Below are positions 10,801-19,191 of a stretch of 20,186 nt of DNA, piece by piece. How positions within the stretch are numbered: position 1 is the first letter of the stretch; every line of letters starts with the position of its first letter. Below the pieces are notes generated by a model. It saw only the letters and a list, made by a program, of their open reading frames with translations, searched no databases and was not told the DNA's origin. The position numbers and the translations under genes are program-made. The stretch is from Isoetes engelmannii (taxonomy: Eukaryota > Streptophyta > Lycopodiopsida > Isoetales > Isoetaceae), in the NCBI GenBank assembly GCA_011763485.2, contig JAANSK020287934.1, forward strand, positions 1-20,186, in the 5' to 3' direction.

Positions 10801-12046
10801 CAAAGCCGTTGACGTGATTGAAATACCTACATAGCAACCAAATAAATAAGCCTCTCTATTTAACATGTGGTTGGGGCAACCAAAAAATAAGTCTCTCTAT
10901 TTAACATGTGGTTGGATAGATAAACTGCCATGAGACCTAGTGAAGACCACTAAAGAAGCTAAAGGAAACCAAGGAAAACAACTCAACCAAAATTTGGTCT
11001 CAACAATGTTTTACATCTGATTGTCCAAGGTTGAGTAGATAGGGCTATTGTTGAAAGAAATGATCCACGTATTAAATTCTCTGAAACATCGGTTGCATAA
11101 AATGTTCTTGAGATACATAGACGGAACTTATATTGTTACCCTTGAACCTTTAGAACTTCCTTGTTTAGCTATGAACACATTGTACCTCGTTGTTTCTCAA
11201 GTTCCATCCAATCAGAAGTGGCATGACGAGCAGCCCTTCTAGCTTTCACAGTACCAGCTTCATGAATTGCACCTCCATAAAGTAAAAGTTTTTCTGTCTA
11301 CATGAAGAAGAAGACTACTAACATAATAGTTCATGAAGCAGAAAATTCATTTCATGCGATTGAAACAATAGTTCATGAAGCGGAAAATTCATTTCATGCG
11401 ATTGAAAGTGCTATACCAGAGTAGTTTTCCCAGCATCTGGATGTGATATAATTGCAAAATTGCGCCTTTTCAGAACTTCCTTTCTGATAATCTCCGGAGA
11501 GGATATATCATCCTTTGCTTCCTCAGCAGAAATGGACACTTCATTTTCGGAGGTCTCTAAATAATCAGTTCTAAGCCCTTTGTGCTCTTCCAACATCGAA
11601 ACGCCATCGTCAGTAACATGGTTGCAACTGAGACCAATTCCGGTATCTATTCCATTTTCATCTCTAATTTTCTTCTTATTTGCAAATTCTGGGCTCTCAA
11701 TTTCCATCTCGGAGACCCCATTTGGGGAATCAACGAAAACCACAGGTTCTGCTGCAGCTGATGTTGTGGCTCCTCTAGATTGCGAATGAAGCCCATCTTT
11801 GGCAGTTGCAGGAATTCTTATAAAGCCGAGTGGCCTGCAAGAGGAAGCCTTGGTGAAGGATTGTTCGCATAGGAAGGGAGAGCAGCCATGTCCGTTGCTC
11901 CAGCCACACGAAAATGCGGCCATATCTCTATAGCAAAACAAAATCTCAAATCCTAAGGTTCTAGCTGAATACATGGGAAGGGGAGGAATATTCTGGGGCA
12001 TATGCTGGTTTGCTGGTATTGGACCATACACAAATGAAAATGCCAT
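7828..12046 (-). CDS. prfC: Peptide chain release factor 3 (RF3), nuclear gene, probably plastid-targeted, 16 exons
   Basis: RF3 is a translational GTPase that removes RF1/RF2 from the ribosome after peptide release. Exons: 12046-11417, 11297-11186, 10826-10747, 10683-10661, 10574-10493, 10168-10020, 9594-9441, 9371-9264, 9192-9079, 9004-8950, 8847-8725, 8655-8468, 8382-8314, 8232-8086, 8024-7971, 7890-7828. All 15 introns (61-425 bp) are GT-AG; the exons total 2151 nt, 716 residues plus TAA, without a stop. Motifs: G1 HPDAGKTT 202-209, switch I RGISITST 247-254, DTPGH 269-273, NKLD 323-326, [12 protein letters not shown] 349-360, [13 protein letters not shown] 434-446, GEGAVQ 601-606, [10 protein letters not shown] 622-631, [12 protein letters not shown] 679-690. 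Residues 190-716 equal bacterial RF3 in length. An in-frame ATG at 11923 (residue 42, G at -3 and +4) begins a transit-like [11 protein letters not shown] and may be the true start. A Glu/Asp/Ser-rich linker spans about 110-190. Confidence 0.95.
10844..10915. repeat. 41-bp tandem duplication in RF3 intron 2
   Basis: Units at 10844 and 10885 share aaataag.ctctctatttaa and catgtggttgg. The duplication lies upstream of the exon 3 acceptor on the plus-strand map and adds length only to the intron. Confidence 0.85.
11325..11407. repeat. 42-bp tandem duplication in RF3 intron 1
   Basis: Units at 11325 and 11367 both begin aatagttcatgaagc and end tgcgattgaaa, with one visible difference (a/g). The repeat lies within ten bases of the intron 1 donor at 11416. 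Confidence 0.9.
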
Positions 12047-12683
12047 GCAGTTGGAATTTGACGGCCCCCTTAATTTTCAAGGGACGGGCAAAATGAAAAT
12101 GGATATACGCCTTTCAAATGCAATACAAAAATTTAAGATGACATAAACCACTCAAAAACATAGAACAAGGCAAACCCAACCTTTGAAATAGATCTATTGC
12201 AGATCAAACAAGTTGTTCCATGAAAATTGATGGCAGAGGAAAAAGCTCCCTGCTCCCTGTTGTGGTGCATAATCTGTTGAATGCTGCTCAGTGCCTGAAT
12301 GCTCTAATATAAACTACCAAATATAAATGGCATTCCATTTATCTCATCAACTCTTTGAAAGTCGATTAGGCAAAATGGTTGCCGGGTCAATGAAGGTCTG
12401 TTCTTTGAATGTGGATGAGTGCAGACAAAACTCCCTCCTAAACCCAGCTTAGATTTGCTTTGTTATTAGAACTTCTGAAGACCATTTGCCGCAATAGAGT
12501 TGAAGAATGAATCACAGATCTGTGCTTGGATCTTTTAGAGCTGCAGAGTGGATCCCTAGCCTGGCTGGATCCCGCTTCAACCTGGCATGGTTTCACTGCA
12601 ACCCTCCCTTTCTTGTCCGCTCCAGTAATCTTTTTGGGCGGCAACGGCAAGAATATGTCGAGCAACAGGAGAGAGGCAACTTC
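12047..12683. other. 5' flank of the RF3 gene
   Basis: The DNA upstream of the minus-strand RF3 start should hold its promoter and 5' UTR. I could not pick out a convincing TATA box or other element. No gene is recognised. Confidence 0.5.

Positions 12684-12761
<78 letters not shown>
12684..12761. repeat. Perfect (TTG)26 microsatellite
   Basis: Twenty-six uninterrupted TTG units (CAA on the minus strand) lie about 640 bp upstream of the RF3 start. The purity implies recent expansion and probable length polymorphism. A minus-strand open frame through it would encode polyglutamine, but the flanking residues match nothing I know. Confidence 0.95.
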
Positions 12762-12762
<1 letters not shown>

Positions 12763-12824
12763 GAATTCAACTGTTTGTCATGCAAAAATTACTAAAACAT
12801 GCGTAAGAATCTGTAAGTCCATCT

Positions 12825-13016
12825 CTATTTACACACATATGCTGTCATAGAGCCATCTGCATGGGTTCCTGAGGCAGACTGCCTGTTAAGTGCTTGCTTG
12901 AAGGGTGATTTAATTTGAAATTTGCTCTCCCCATGTGCAAAATGACATCTGCCACCAAATCTGCATCCTTCAGACCTGCCAAATTGATTCAAGAGTTTTG
13001 TGTTATAATCATTCAC
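12825..13016 (-). pseudogene. CCCH-type zinc-finger protein, 3' fragment
   Basis: The minus-strand frame carries GRSEGCRFGGRCHFAHGE, the hallmark of a plant CCCH zinc finger (C-X8-C-X5-C-X3-H). It resembles the last finger of the RNA-binding KH/CCCH proteins, where the finger begins KTKLC. Here the equivalent stretch is NTKLLNQF: the first zinc-binding cysteine is replaced by leucine, while the other three ligands remain at the right spacing. About 30 further residues lead to a TAG at the end. I found no upstream KH domain or other exon on this strand, so this looks like a terminal fragment, probably non-functional. A diverged but expressed 3' exon whose remaining exons are outside the searched region is less likely. 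Confidence 0.6.
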
Positions 13017-13383
13017 TGTACCGCAATAATTCCATTCGTATAAGTTGTAGGAGTAGTTTTAACAGTAGGTAGAGGCAGTCTTAAAGCACGTCTTTTAAAG
13101 TTCATGTGCTACAGGTTATGATCTGCTGCAGCAGTCATGCATTTGGGCGCTTTAAAGCTCCTTTTGAATCACTTGATTAAAAATCTCTGCTTGCACAGTA
13201 AGGAATGATTCGATCACTCGTGTTTTTTCATGATGTTATTTCTCTAGTAAGCAAGTCAAGCGTGAAATTGGAAGAACACGTATTTTAGATGATGTATTGT
13301 GTTCTTTTGACTTTTGATGTACAATGTTCAGTGATTGGTCCTATTTTTTTTCTCTCTCCAGTGACAATGTTTTTGCTTGACAG

Positions 13384-13680
13384 TTTAGGGTTGAACAAAT
13401 TGCTGGACGTGTTTTGAGTGGATTTCAAGAGGGTCCAATACCTTTTGCTCCCACTTACAAGTACAACGTTAACTCGAACCAGTACTTTGAGTGAGAAACA
13501 ACGTTCTCCGGCTTGGTAAGAATATCAACAACAGACTTTATTAAAAACTTGAACCAATGTGACATAATAATTACTCTGGAATCCTCTTACAGGTGTGACA
13601 GGATTCTGTGGTGCAGAACTAAAGATTGTGCAGCTTGAAGGTGTCCATATAGAAGAGCAAAGTCAAGCTTTTCAGCTTTA
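13384..13680 (+). pseudogene. Type II inositol polyphosphate 5-phosphatase, C-terminal catalytic fragment
   Basis: Two neighbouring exon remnants encode the end of an inositol polyphosphate 5-phosphatase domain. The first (13384-13515) gives GRVLSGFQEGPIPFAPTYKY, matching the family block before PAWCDRIL. After a one-base frameshift around NSNQYF it continues SEKQRSPAW. A 77-bp GT-AG intron (13516-13592) separates it from CDRILWCRTK, so the signature PAWCDRIL is rebuilt exactly across the splice site. An in-frame TGA follows shortly after, then YRRAKSSFS, which corresponds to the family's sR.S.FSDHRPV end with the last residues lost. The N-terminal part of the domain is absent. The retained intron shows it arose from genomic DNA rather than by retrotransposition. 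It resembles the plant FRA3-like group, from memory only. Confidence 0.78.
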
Positions 13681-14167
13681 AGGTAAAGAAGCAAATATGA
13701 CATGAAAAGTATTTCACAAGCAGGAGCATTAGAGCACCTATACTGAGTTATTTATGCTCTTTCTTTTTGCCAATAGCTTATCATGGCTTAAGCAAGCTTT
13801 CATATGGATATTGTTGTAGAATCTCAAGAATTGCTTGCCATATATTTTGAGTTTTGGAGATTCATGTTTCACAAGATATTAAAATAATTATCTATATTTG
13901 GATGCACAACCTGAACAAAATATGTGAATAAATGTGTTTGCGAATTGGAAGCATTGGTTGTATATTTCTTGGCCGTATTTTGAAACAAACTTAAGAAGTC
14001 CTTCCCATGATCTCCAGTAACAAAACGAAGTCATCCGGCTGAACAAAAGACCTCCCAAGGCGTCGACTGAAAGCAAAGATTAGTTGGTTTTGACATTTTA
14101 TTAGCACCATTGTCTTGCACCCAGTGCAGATAATGATTCGTAAATAATGATTAACTGAAGACTTGGC
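13681..14167. other. Unassigned stretch
   Basis: No gene is confidently recognised. On the minus strand around 14000-14090 a short frame reads FSRRLGRSFVQPDDFVLLLE, which looks protein-like, but I cannot name a family and it breaks soon after. Confidence 0.4.
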
Positions 14168-14282
14168 ACAATTGTAGCTATTCTCTAATAAATAAAATGA
14201 AGTATACCATAACTTCAACTAATGTATGAACAATTGTAGCTATGCTTTAAATAGATAAAATGAAGTATACCACAACTTCAAT
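14168..14282. repeat. 62-bp tandem duplication
   Basis: The units at 14168 and 14230 both begin acaattgtagctat and contain atgaagtatacca.aacttca, with a variable centre. They lie at the 3' edge of the LINE remnant. Confidence 0.8.
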
Positions 14283-14289
14283 AACAAGA

Positions 14290-15290
14290 GATCTTTCTTC
14301 CAGTTTTGATCCGAGTTTAACGTGGCTCGATGGAACAGACGGTTCTCTAGCAGTCTAATAGCCTAATACAAGCCCTCTAGTTCGAGTGGAAACATAATGG
14401 CATATGAAATTTGGGATCTAATCCGAAGTTCTTCCTTCAAGAACATTTTCTAGACGACCTATATCTGTTTCCACATTTGGGCTGAGATATCTGGCCTCCA
14501 GATGGGTACACCATACACCAAAATGGTTTGAACCAGAGTTTTAAATAAAATCCTTTTCAATCCCCAATTTGTGAGAGATGCCTTGCTACATCTCGCCAGG
14601 ATGCTATACCATGCGGTCTTTCCACCTGATGCCCTTTTTCCCACAAAATTTTCCAGCTATAATTAGATGAAATATCTATCCCAAGATATTTGTAGTTATC
14701 AACATTTTCCAGAACCCGCCCTTTGTATGTAAATTCCGGCCTATCTCTGGTGCCAAAGATCATGACTTTAGATTTAGTTCTATTCACACTCATCCTTTTT
14801 GCTTCACGGAATGTCTCTAAACTGTTTAAATGATCATGTAATATTTTTTCGTTTACTTGCTAGCAGTACCACATCGTCTGTATATAGAAGAAGCTGGATA
14901 ACATATGTGCCCATCTTTGTCCATTGCATGAGACTTTTATTTAGCAAGCATGTCAGAATGGATAATGTGTTGTCTCCTCCACATTTGAGGAGCTCCACAC
15001 AAAGGCCATCAGCATTATGCGCTTTATTGTTGGCTATTTCTGACAAACAATCTTTGACCTCTGCTTCAATGCATAAATTTGTGCTGGGAGCCAATTTTGG
15101 CATGCCATTTGCAACTTCCTTCTCATAGATGTCTTTGACTAAATTTGATAGGGCATCAGTGTCCAAAGTAACTTGTTCAGAGCATCAATGTCCAAAATAA
15201 CTTGTTCAGATCTGCCATGCAACGTGTCCCAGAAGCATTTTGAATGTTGCCTAAATTGCTCAGTCAACAATATTTGTTGGTGTGCATAGT
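14290..15290 (-). mobile_element. LINE (non-LTR retrotransposon) reverse transcriptase remnant
   Basis: The minus strand encodes pieces of a LINE RT in order: CFWDTLHGRSEQVILDIDAL, then EVKDCLSEIANNKAHNADGL and ELLKCGGD, then QLLLYTDDVVLLAS (catalytic DD box, YTDD instead of YADD). KSKVMIFG, FTYKGRVLENVDNYKYLGID and LFKTLVQTILVYGVPIW (C-terminal region) follow. Most of the RT palm between LLNKSL and the DD box is deleted, and the frame shifts again just after the DD box. The endonuclease is missing and no poly-A tail is visible at the 3' side. After VYGVPIW the similarity continues weakly, with stops, to about 14290. This is a dead fragment truncated at both ends. The clade is not assigned. 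Confidence 0.88.
15153..15210. repeat. 29-bp tandem duplication inside the LINE remnant
   Basis: The units at 15153 and 15182 both read gcatca.tgtccaaa.taac followed by ttgttcaga, with two differences. The duplication repeats the coding stretch around the LINE residues DALNKL. Confidence 0.9.
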
Positions 15291-16058
15291 TTTTCGTACA
15301 CAAGTACACAATTCCGTACACACATGTAGCATATTTCGTACATATTCGTACGCAATATTCTCCATTTTGCGTATGCACAATTTCCCACATATTTCAAATT
15401 AGACCATTGTATTAAACTACTGTAGTTTATTTATTTATGAAATACAAATATTATTAACATAATATATTAGACCATTGAACATGACACCCCACATATATCA
15501 GGAAATTAGACCATTGAAATAAATCTCCCCAGACCCTCCAGTTGTTTATGCTGATATTCGTGCAGGGCATCCAATGGTTGGTTCTTAACACATATGTGCA
15601 ATGTCATCTCATCAAATTGAAACATCAACGTTGAACATAAAAGGAAAGAGGTTGAAATTTAGGAATTTTTTAATATAGAGGTCAACGTTGAACATAAAGG
15701 GGAAGAGGTTGAAATTTAGGAATTTTTTAATATAGGGGTAGCATATGGTTTTCTGATGGCCGTCTACGTATAAAACCTAAATACGTAGGATACGAAGAGG
15801 TTAGAGGATATTATTTGTATTCTTTGTAGAAGTCGGTGTAAGAATGGCTTCCGGTTGAAGAACGGCTGCAGGCTGCAAAAACTCAGCGTCTGGCTGTAGA
15901 GGTATTTATGCAGAGGTATCTGGCTGTAGAGGTTTCTTTCTGGCTGTAGAGAACATTTGGTGGAACATAAATGTAAATCTGGTTTTGGAAAATGTCAGTT
16001 TGGTTCCTGATGTGTTATATGAAGGTTACGTTTCTTATGTGTTGATTCTTTTTTGAAG
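15291..16058. other. Intergenic, no gene recognised
   Basis: AT-rich sequence with a run of cgtac/gtaca motifs at 15290-15350, a 57-bp tandem duplication and three copies of tctggctgtagag at 15889, 15919 and 15939. No coding or RNA gene is seen. Confidence 0.55.
15625..15738. repeat. 57-bp tandem duplication
   Basis: The units at 15625 and 15682 both begin tcaacgttgaacataaa and share gaggttgaaatttaggaatt followed by ttttaatata. There are only a few differences. Confidence 0.9.
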
Positions 16059-16528
16059 GCGAGGATGGCCAACATGTACAGCGTTCATATGATAGGGTAT
16101 TCCACTCTAAAGCATGGGGAGAGAATAACCCTCAAGATCCCCTGGCTGAGGTAGGGTTTCTAAGCCAGCATTTTCCACTTGGGCCATATTAAGTGTTTCT
16201 TCGCAACCACACTATGAGTACCTTTAATTTCTTTGTTTCTTTTTGTTTGTTCCTTTTTCTTTTTCAGACAGGACTATAGATTGCCTGTGAGATATTCACA
16301 CATGCGGTGGCAAATGGAGAAGTGGATATCACGTCAAAATTGAGAGTAAGTTCTATTTCTACTCACAGTAGCATAGGGACGCAGACATCTTACCGAGCGC
16401 AAGGGCAGGTCATCTTATTTTCAATTGTTTGCTCTTGAGCAATATGTTAGCCTTGAAGAATACGTGGACACCGGAAGTGACGATGACGATTATCGTAGAG
16501 TGTTATTCGGGGAAGGAATACCATTCAG
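16059..16528 (+). pseudogene. Possible exon remnants of an unidentified plant gene
   Basis: Three stretches on the plus strand look like exons. The first (16059-16150) follows a T-rich tract and AG, encodes EDGQHVQRSYDRVFHSKAWG and ten more residues, and ends GAG before GTAGGG. The second (about 16269-16345), after a pyrimidine tract and CAG, can be read YRLPVRYSHMRWQMEKW but soon stops in that frame. The third (about 16375-16528) encodes RKGRSSYFQLFALEQYVSLE followed by an acidic DTGSDDDD run and RRVLFGEG, and ends CAG before GTATTT. I do not recognise the family. The second exon does not join the first in phase, so if this is one gene it is probably decayed. Chance open reading cannot be excluded. 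Confidence 0.35.
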
Positions 16529-16955
16529 GTATTTTGCTGATTTTGATTAGATTTTATGCTGTAAAAAGTGTTTAGATTATTCTACATCAGGAAAAACATG
16601 TTGATGGCATTCGTAATATAAACCATGGCATCCTTTACACTTACACCTGATTCTGAAGTATCTCCATCTGAAGGCCATCCAATTTCAGACACACTAACAT
16701 GCACATTAAGACATTTTCCTCAATGGCAGTATACACTGCATCAAGCTGAACATCAAGCAAATTGTTGTAGTGGATACCAGTTTTAGCATCCTTGGTGCCA
16801 TCATTCTGGAGGAACATGGCATAAGCAAGGGAGATGTGTTTAAGGTCACCCTTGTAAGCAAAATATTGATATATGTTGACCATAAAGGGGATCCTGTTTC
16901 ACGAAAAAACTGGAGGATTGGCTTCACTACAAGAGACCTATGTCAGGTCTGAAAG

Positions 16956-17479
16956 TGTTACGATCTGGGCTAAAGCCAGGTTGGACGTATTAGACCCCTT
17001 TGGGAGGCCTTCTTGGGCGCAGGCCATAAAGGGCTAGAAAGGTGAAACGTAGCCATATAAGGCAGAGCCCTATATGCCAAGTCACCTTTTGGAAAGGTCT
17101 TGGGGAAAGGTGAAGGGGACGTCAGCTATATAAGAGTGACGTTTACATGGATCTGGAGGGAGGAATCCGGAGATCACATGGTCGTCTTGTGTATGCTAGC
17201 TCATATGCCAAGTCACCTTTTGGAAAGGTCTTGGGGAAAGGTGAAGGGGACGTCAGCTATATAAGAGTGACGTTTACATGTATCTGGAGGGAGGAATCCG
17301 GAGATCACATGGTCGTCTTGTGTATGCTATCTCTCAGCTCAGTGGGGAGTTACAGATTTGTCTGTACTCGTTGGTTGGGTGGGGAGTTAATCACCGTTTC
17401 TACTGTTCTCTTGGCTGTGACCATACTTCTCTTGTGGTCCTTTGTGGACTTAACCTGATCGAACTTGCTATTCGTAACA
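16956..17479 (+). mobile_element. Solo LTR, 524 bp, inserted in the GH17 relic
   Basis: It begins TGTTACGATC and ends ATTCGTAACA, giving TG...CA ends with a TGTTACG/CGTAACA inverted pair. Perfect 5-bp target-site duplications GAAAG flank it (16951-16955 and 17480-17484). It interrupts a GH17 reading frame that resumes exactly across it. No internal retrotransposon sequence is present, so it is a solo LTR left by LTR-LTR recombination. TATA-like motifs on the plus strand set the orientation. The superfamily cannot be told from the LTR alone. The perfect duplication suggests it is younger than the copia element at 173-4940. Confidence 0.93.
17072..17333 (+). repeat. 131-bp tandem duplication with TATA motif inside the solo LTR
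   Basis: Units at 17072 and 17203 are nearly identical, both starting atatgccaagtcacctttt and containing agctatataagagtgacg (TATA-like at about 17130 and 17261). The LTR therefore carries two copies of its presumed core promoter. Confidence 0.93.
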
Positions 17480-17820
17480 GAAAGTCTCTGAAGATGGTGG
17501 ATAGCTTGAAGAAAGAACTGCCAGAGAATGTGGTGTAGAAACCTTTACTAGGTTGTCAATCCTTAGATCCAAGAGTGCAGCATGTATATTCTGCATGGCA
17601 GGAACTAGCTGAGTGTAGATTTGTGTTGAGTTTCCTGTCAGAATCTCATTCCCAACAGAGATTATCATGATCTTTGATGCAGGCATGTAGGCTGCAACAT
17701 TTTGTTGTACCCATTTTTGGGCTTTGTCTGCATCAAGCATTAGATGGATGTCTTCATTCTTCACTCCAAGTTCTATCAGCTCTATGCATGTTCCTGCAAT
17801 TGCTTCTATCACTGCCACCT

Positions 17821-19190
17821 AGCCATGCGGTAGAGAAGCTTTGTCTAGATTTGCTTGGGGGCTGCTCTTAGGATAGACCAACATGGCAGAACTGGGAAAG
17901 CATGGTTCTAGACCAACATGGCATAACTGGGAAAGCATGGTTTATTTAATCCGCTTCTATTAAGTCATATGAGATGAGAAACTTACAGGTTTAGTTCTTC
18001 TGACAATGATGCCGCAAAATGCGGTCCTGTGTAGATGGATGCTTTAAAAGGCATCCTACAAAGCGTGGCATATGTTGGGCCAAAGACAAAACAGACAAAA
18101 CAGAACTAACTGCCTTAATGTATAGACAGCTTAAGACATCTGACTGTCAAATGCAGCTGTAGCCTTGAATTAATATACTCAAAGGAGATTTCTTATTTGT
18201 GGTGTGCATATCCATATCAAATAAATGGTGGCTTTCCTACTAGCCCTCATCTGGATCTGCATCTCTTGCATGATCAAGGTGCTCCAGCATGATCACGGGG
18301 CACAGATTCTTCACAGGTTTTACAAGTTCCTATAGTAGCAGTCAATAATGGCCTCATTGTAATCAGGTCCTCATTGTAAGTAGCTAAGATTATCTGCTTC
18401 TCATCTACAATGACAATGGGGCACACATTCAGGCCCCCCATTTTCAAAGGGCACATGCTCTGCTGATGCTGGTCGCAAGGGCTCCCTGAATGGGGTCCTT
18501 GAATCCTCTACCGCATAGTATCATACCTCTAAATTTAGATCTGCAGTGTTGTTGTCAGAAGGGAGGAGGAGCATAATGAGACATGGTCCAACGAAATCAG
18601 ATGTATAATTGTGTAAAAAGGGTCTTAAAATAGTAAGTAACAAGGTGGTATGATTTTTTGCAGCTAAGCTAGCGCATGGAGATTTAACAGTGGTACTAGT
18701 GGCCTGATCCATGGAGTTGGGCTTTTTGTGATGGTTGCAGCGACGGAAAACGTTCGGATTAGTTATGGTCAGATTTTTTTGTTATGACATGATATGAAGA
18801 CTTACAATTCTTATCAGCATTGTACATAAAGGTTTCATAAATGGAAATAGTAATTCATCCAAGTACATATACATACATTGTAGCATCTATTGTACGTATG
18901 TGTAGAAATTGTACCATTATTTCAGTGTATTGTAGTATATGTTTTCACTTGGAAACATGACCTCATTTATTTAAGAAAGTAGAAATAGTACCAATTTTTT
19001 ACTCATCTTGGTGTAAGAAAAAGACTATGCACTAATACGCATCAAATTTTTCTTTAACTGCGAGCTGGAGGTATGTATATACCCAACACCCATAGCAGAC
19101 TCTTGCACTCTTTTCATGCCTCCTACTATAGGAGGCGGCCACGAAAGGGCCTCTATACCCACTTCTTCGCAGACACTACTCCAGAGCAGG
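17821..19190. other. Intergenic, no gene recognised
   Basis: About 1.4 kb upstream of the GH17 relic. It holds the 35-bp duplication at 17874-17943. Several short open stretches on both strands lack family similarity. I see no RNA genes or element ends. Confidence 0.55.
17874..17943. repeat. 35-bp tandem duplication
   Basis: The units at 17874 and 17909 both begin tagaccaacatggca and continue aactgggaaagcatggtt. They differ at about two bases. Confidence 0.92.
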
Positions 19191-19191
19191 G

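Larger units (their letters stand above)
16582..17820 (-). pseudogene. GH17 glucan endo-1,3-beta-glucosidase, frameshifted and split by a solo LTR
   Basis: The minus strand carries about 240 residues of a plant beta-1,3-glucanase (GH17), a secreted enzyme acting on callose and fungal walls. From 17818: VIEAIAG, KAQKWVQQNVAAYMPASKI, the general-acid motif SVGNEIL, LVPAMQNIHAALL and KVSTPHSLAVLSSSYPPSSE. The frame is cut at PSSETF by a solo LTR (16956-17479); removing it with one GAAAG copy continues directly as ETFRPDIGL. Then come KPILQFFRETGSP, MVNIYQYFAYKGD, TGIHYNNLLDVQLDAVYTAI and the nucleophile motif VSEIGWPSDGD, ending in a stop at 16582. Three single-base frameshifts lie near 16930, 16888 and 16715. 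The signal peptide and first ~45 mature residues are missing; an AG precedes 17820, so an upstream intron or truncation is possible. Both catalytic glutamates survive. Confidence 0.9.

Noticed and set aside
12438-12785. Minus-strand open frame encoding a polyglutamine protein
   Set aside because: The length comes from the (TTG)26 tract and the flanks match nothing; the plus-strand polyleucine and polycysteine frames are the same artefact.
13888-14218. Minus-strand frames with FSRRLGRSFVQPDDF
   Set aside because: Protein-like wording but no family I can name, and the frame breaks within about 30 residues; left as an unassigned stretch.
14799-15128. Plus-strand open frame of 109 residues
   Set aside because: Antisense of the LINE RT, which explains the conserved signal on the other strand.
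16924-16940. CACTACAAGAGA resembling a second CACTA terminus
   Set aside because: It is explained as GH17 coding sequence (VVKPILQ on the minus strand) and lacks subterminal ACGTCG motifs.
18274-18456. Minus-strand open frame of 60 residues
   Set aside because: No recognisable family, no splice context, and contains local repeats; not supported as a gene.
17825-18516. 11-bp inverted repeat atgcggtagag / ctctaccgcat about 690 bp apart
   Set aside because: Similarity does not extend beyond 11 bp and there is no target-site duplication; probably chance.
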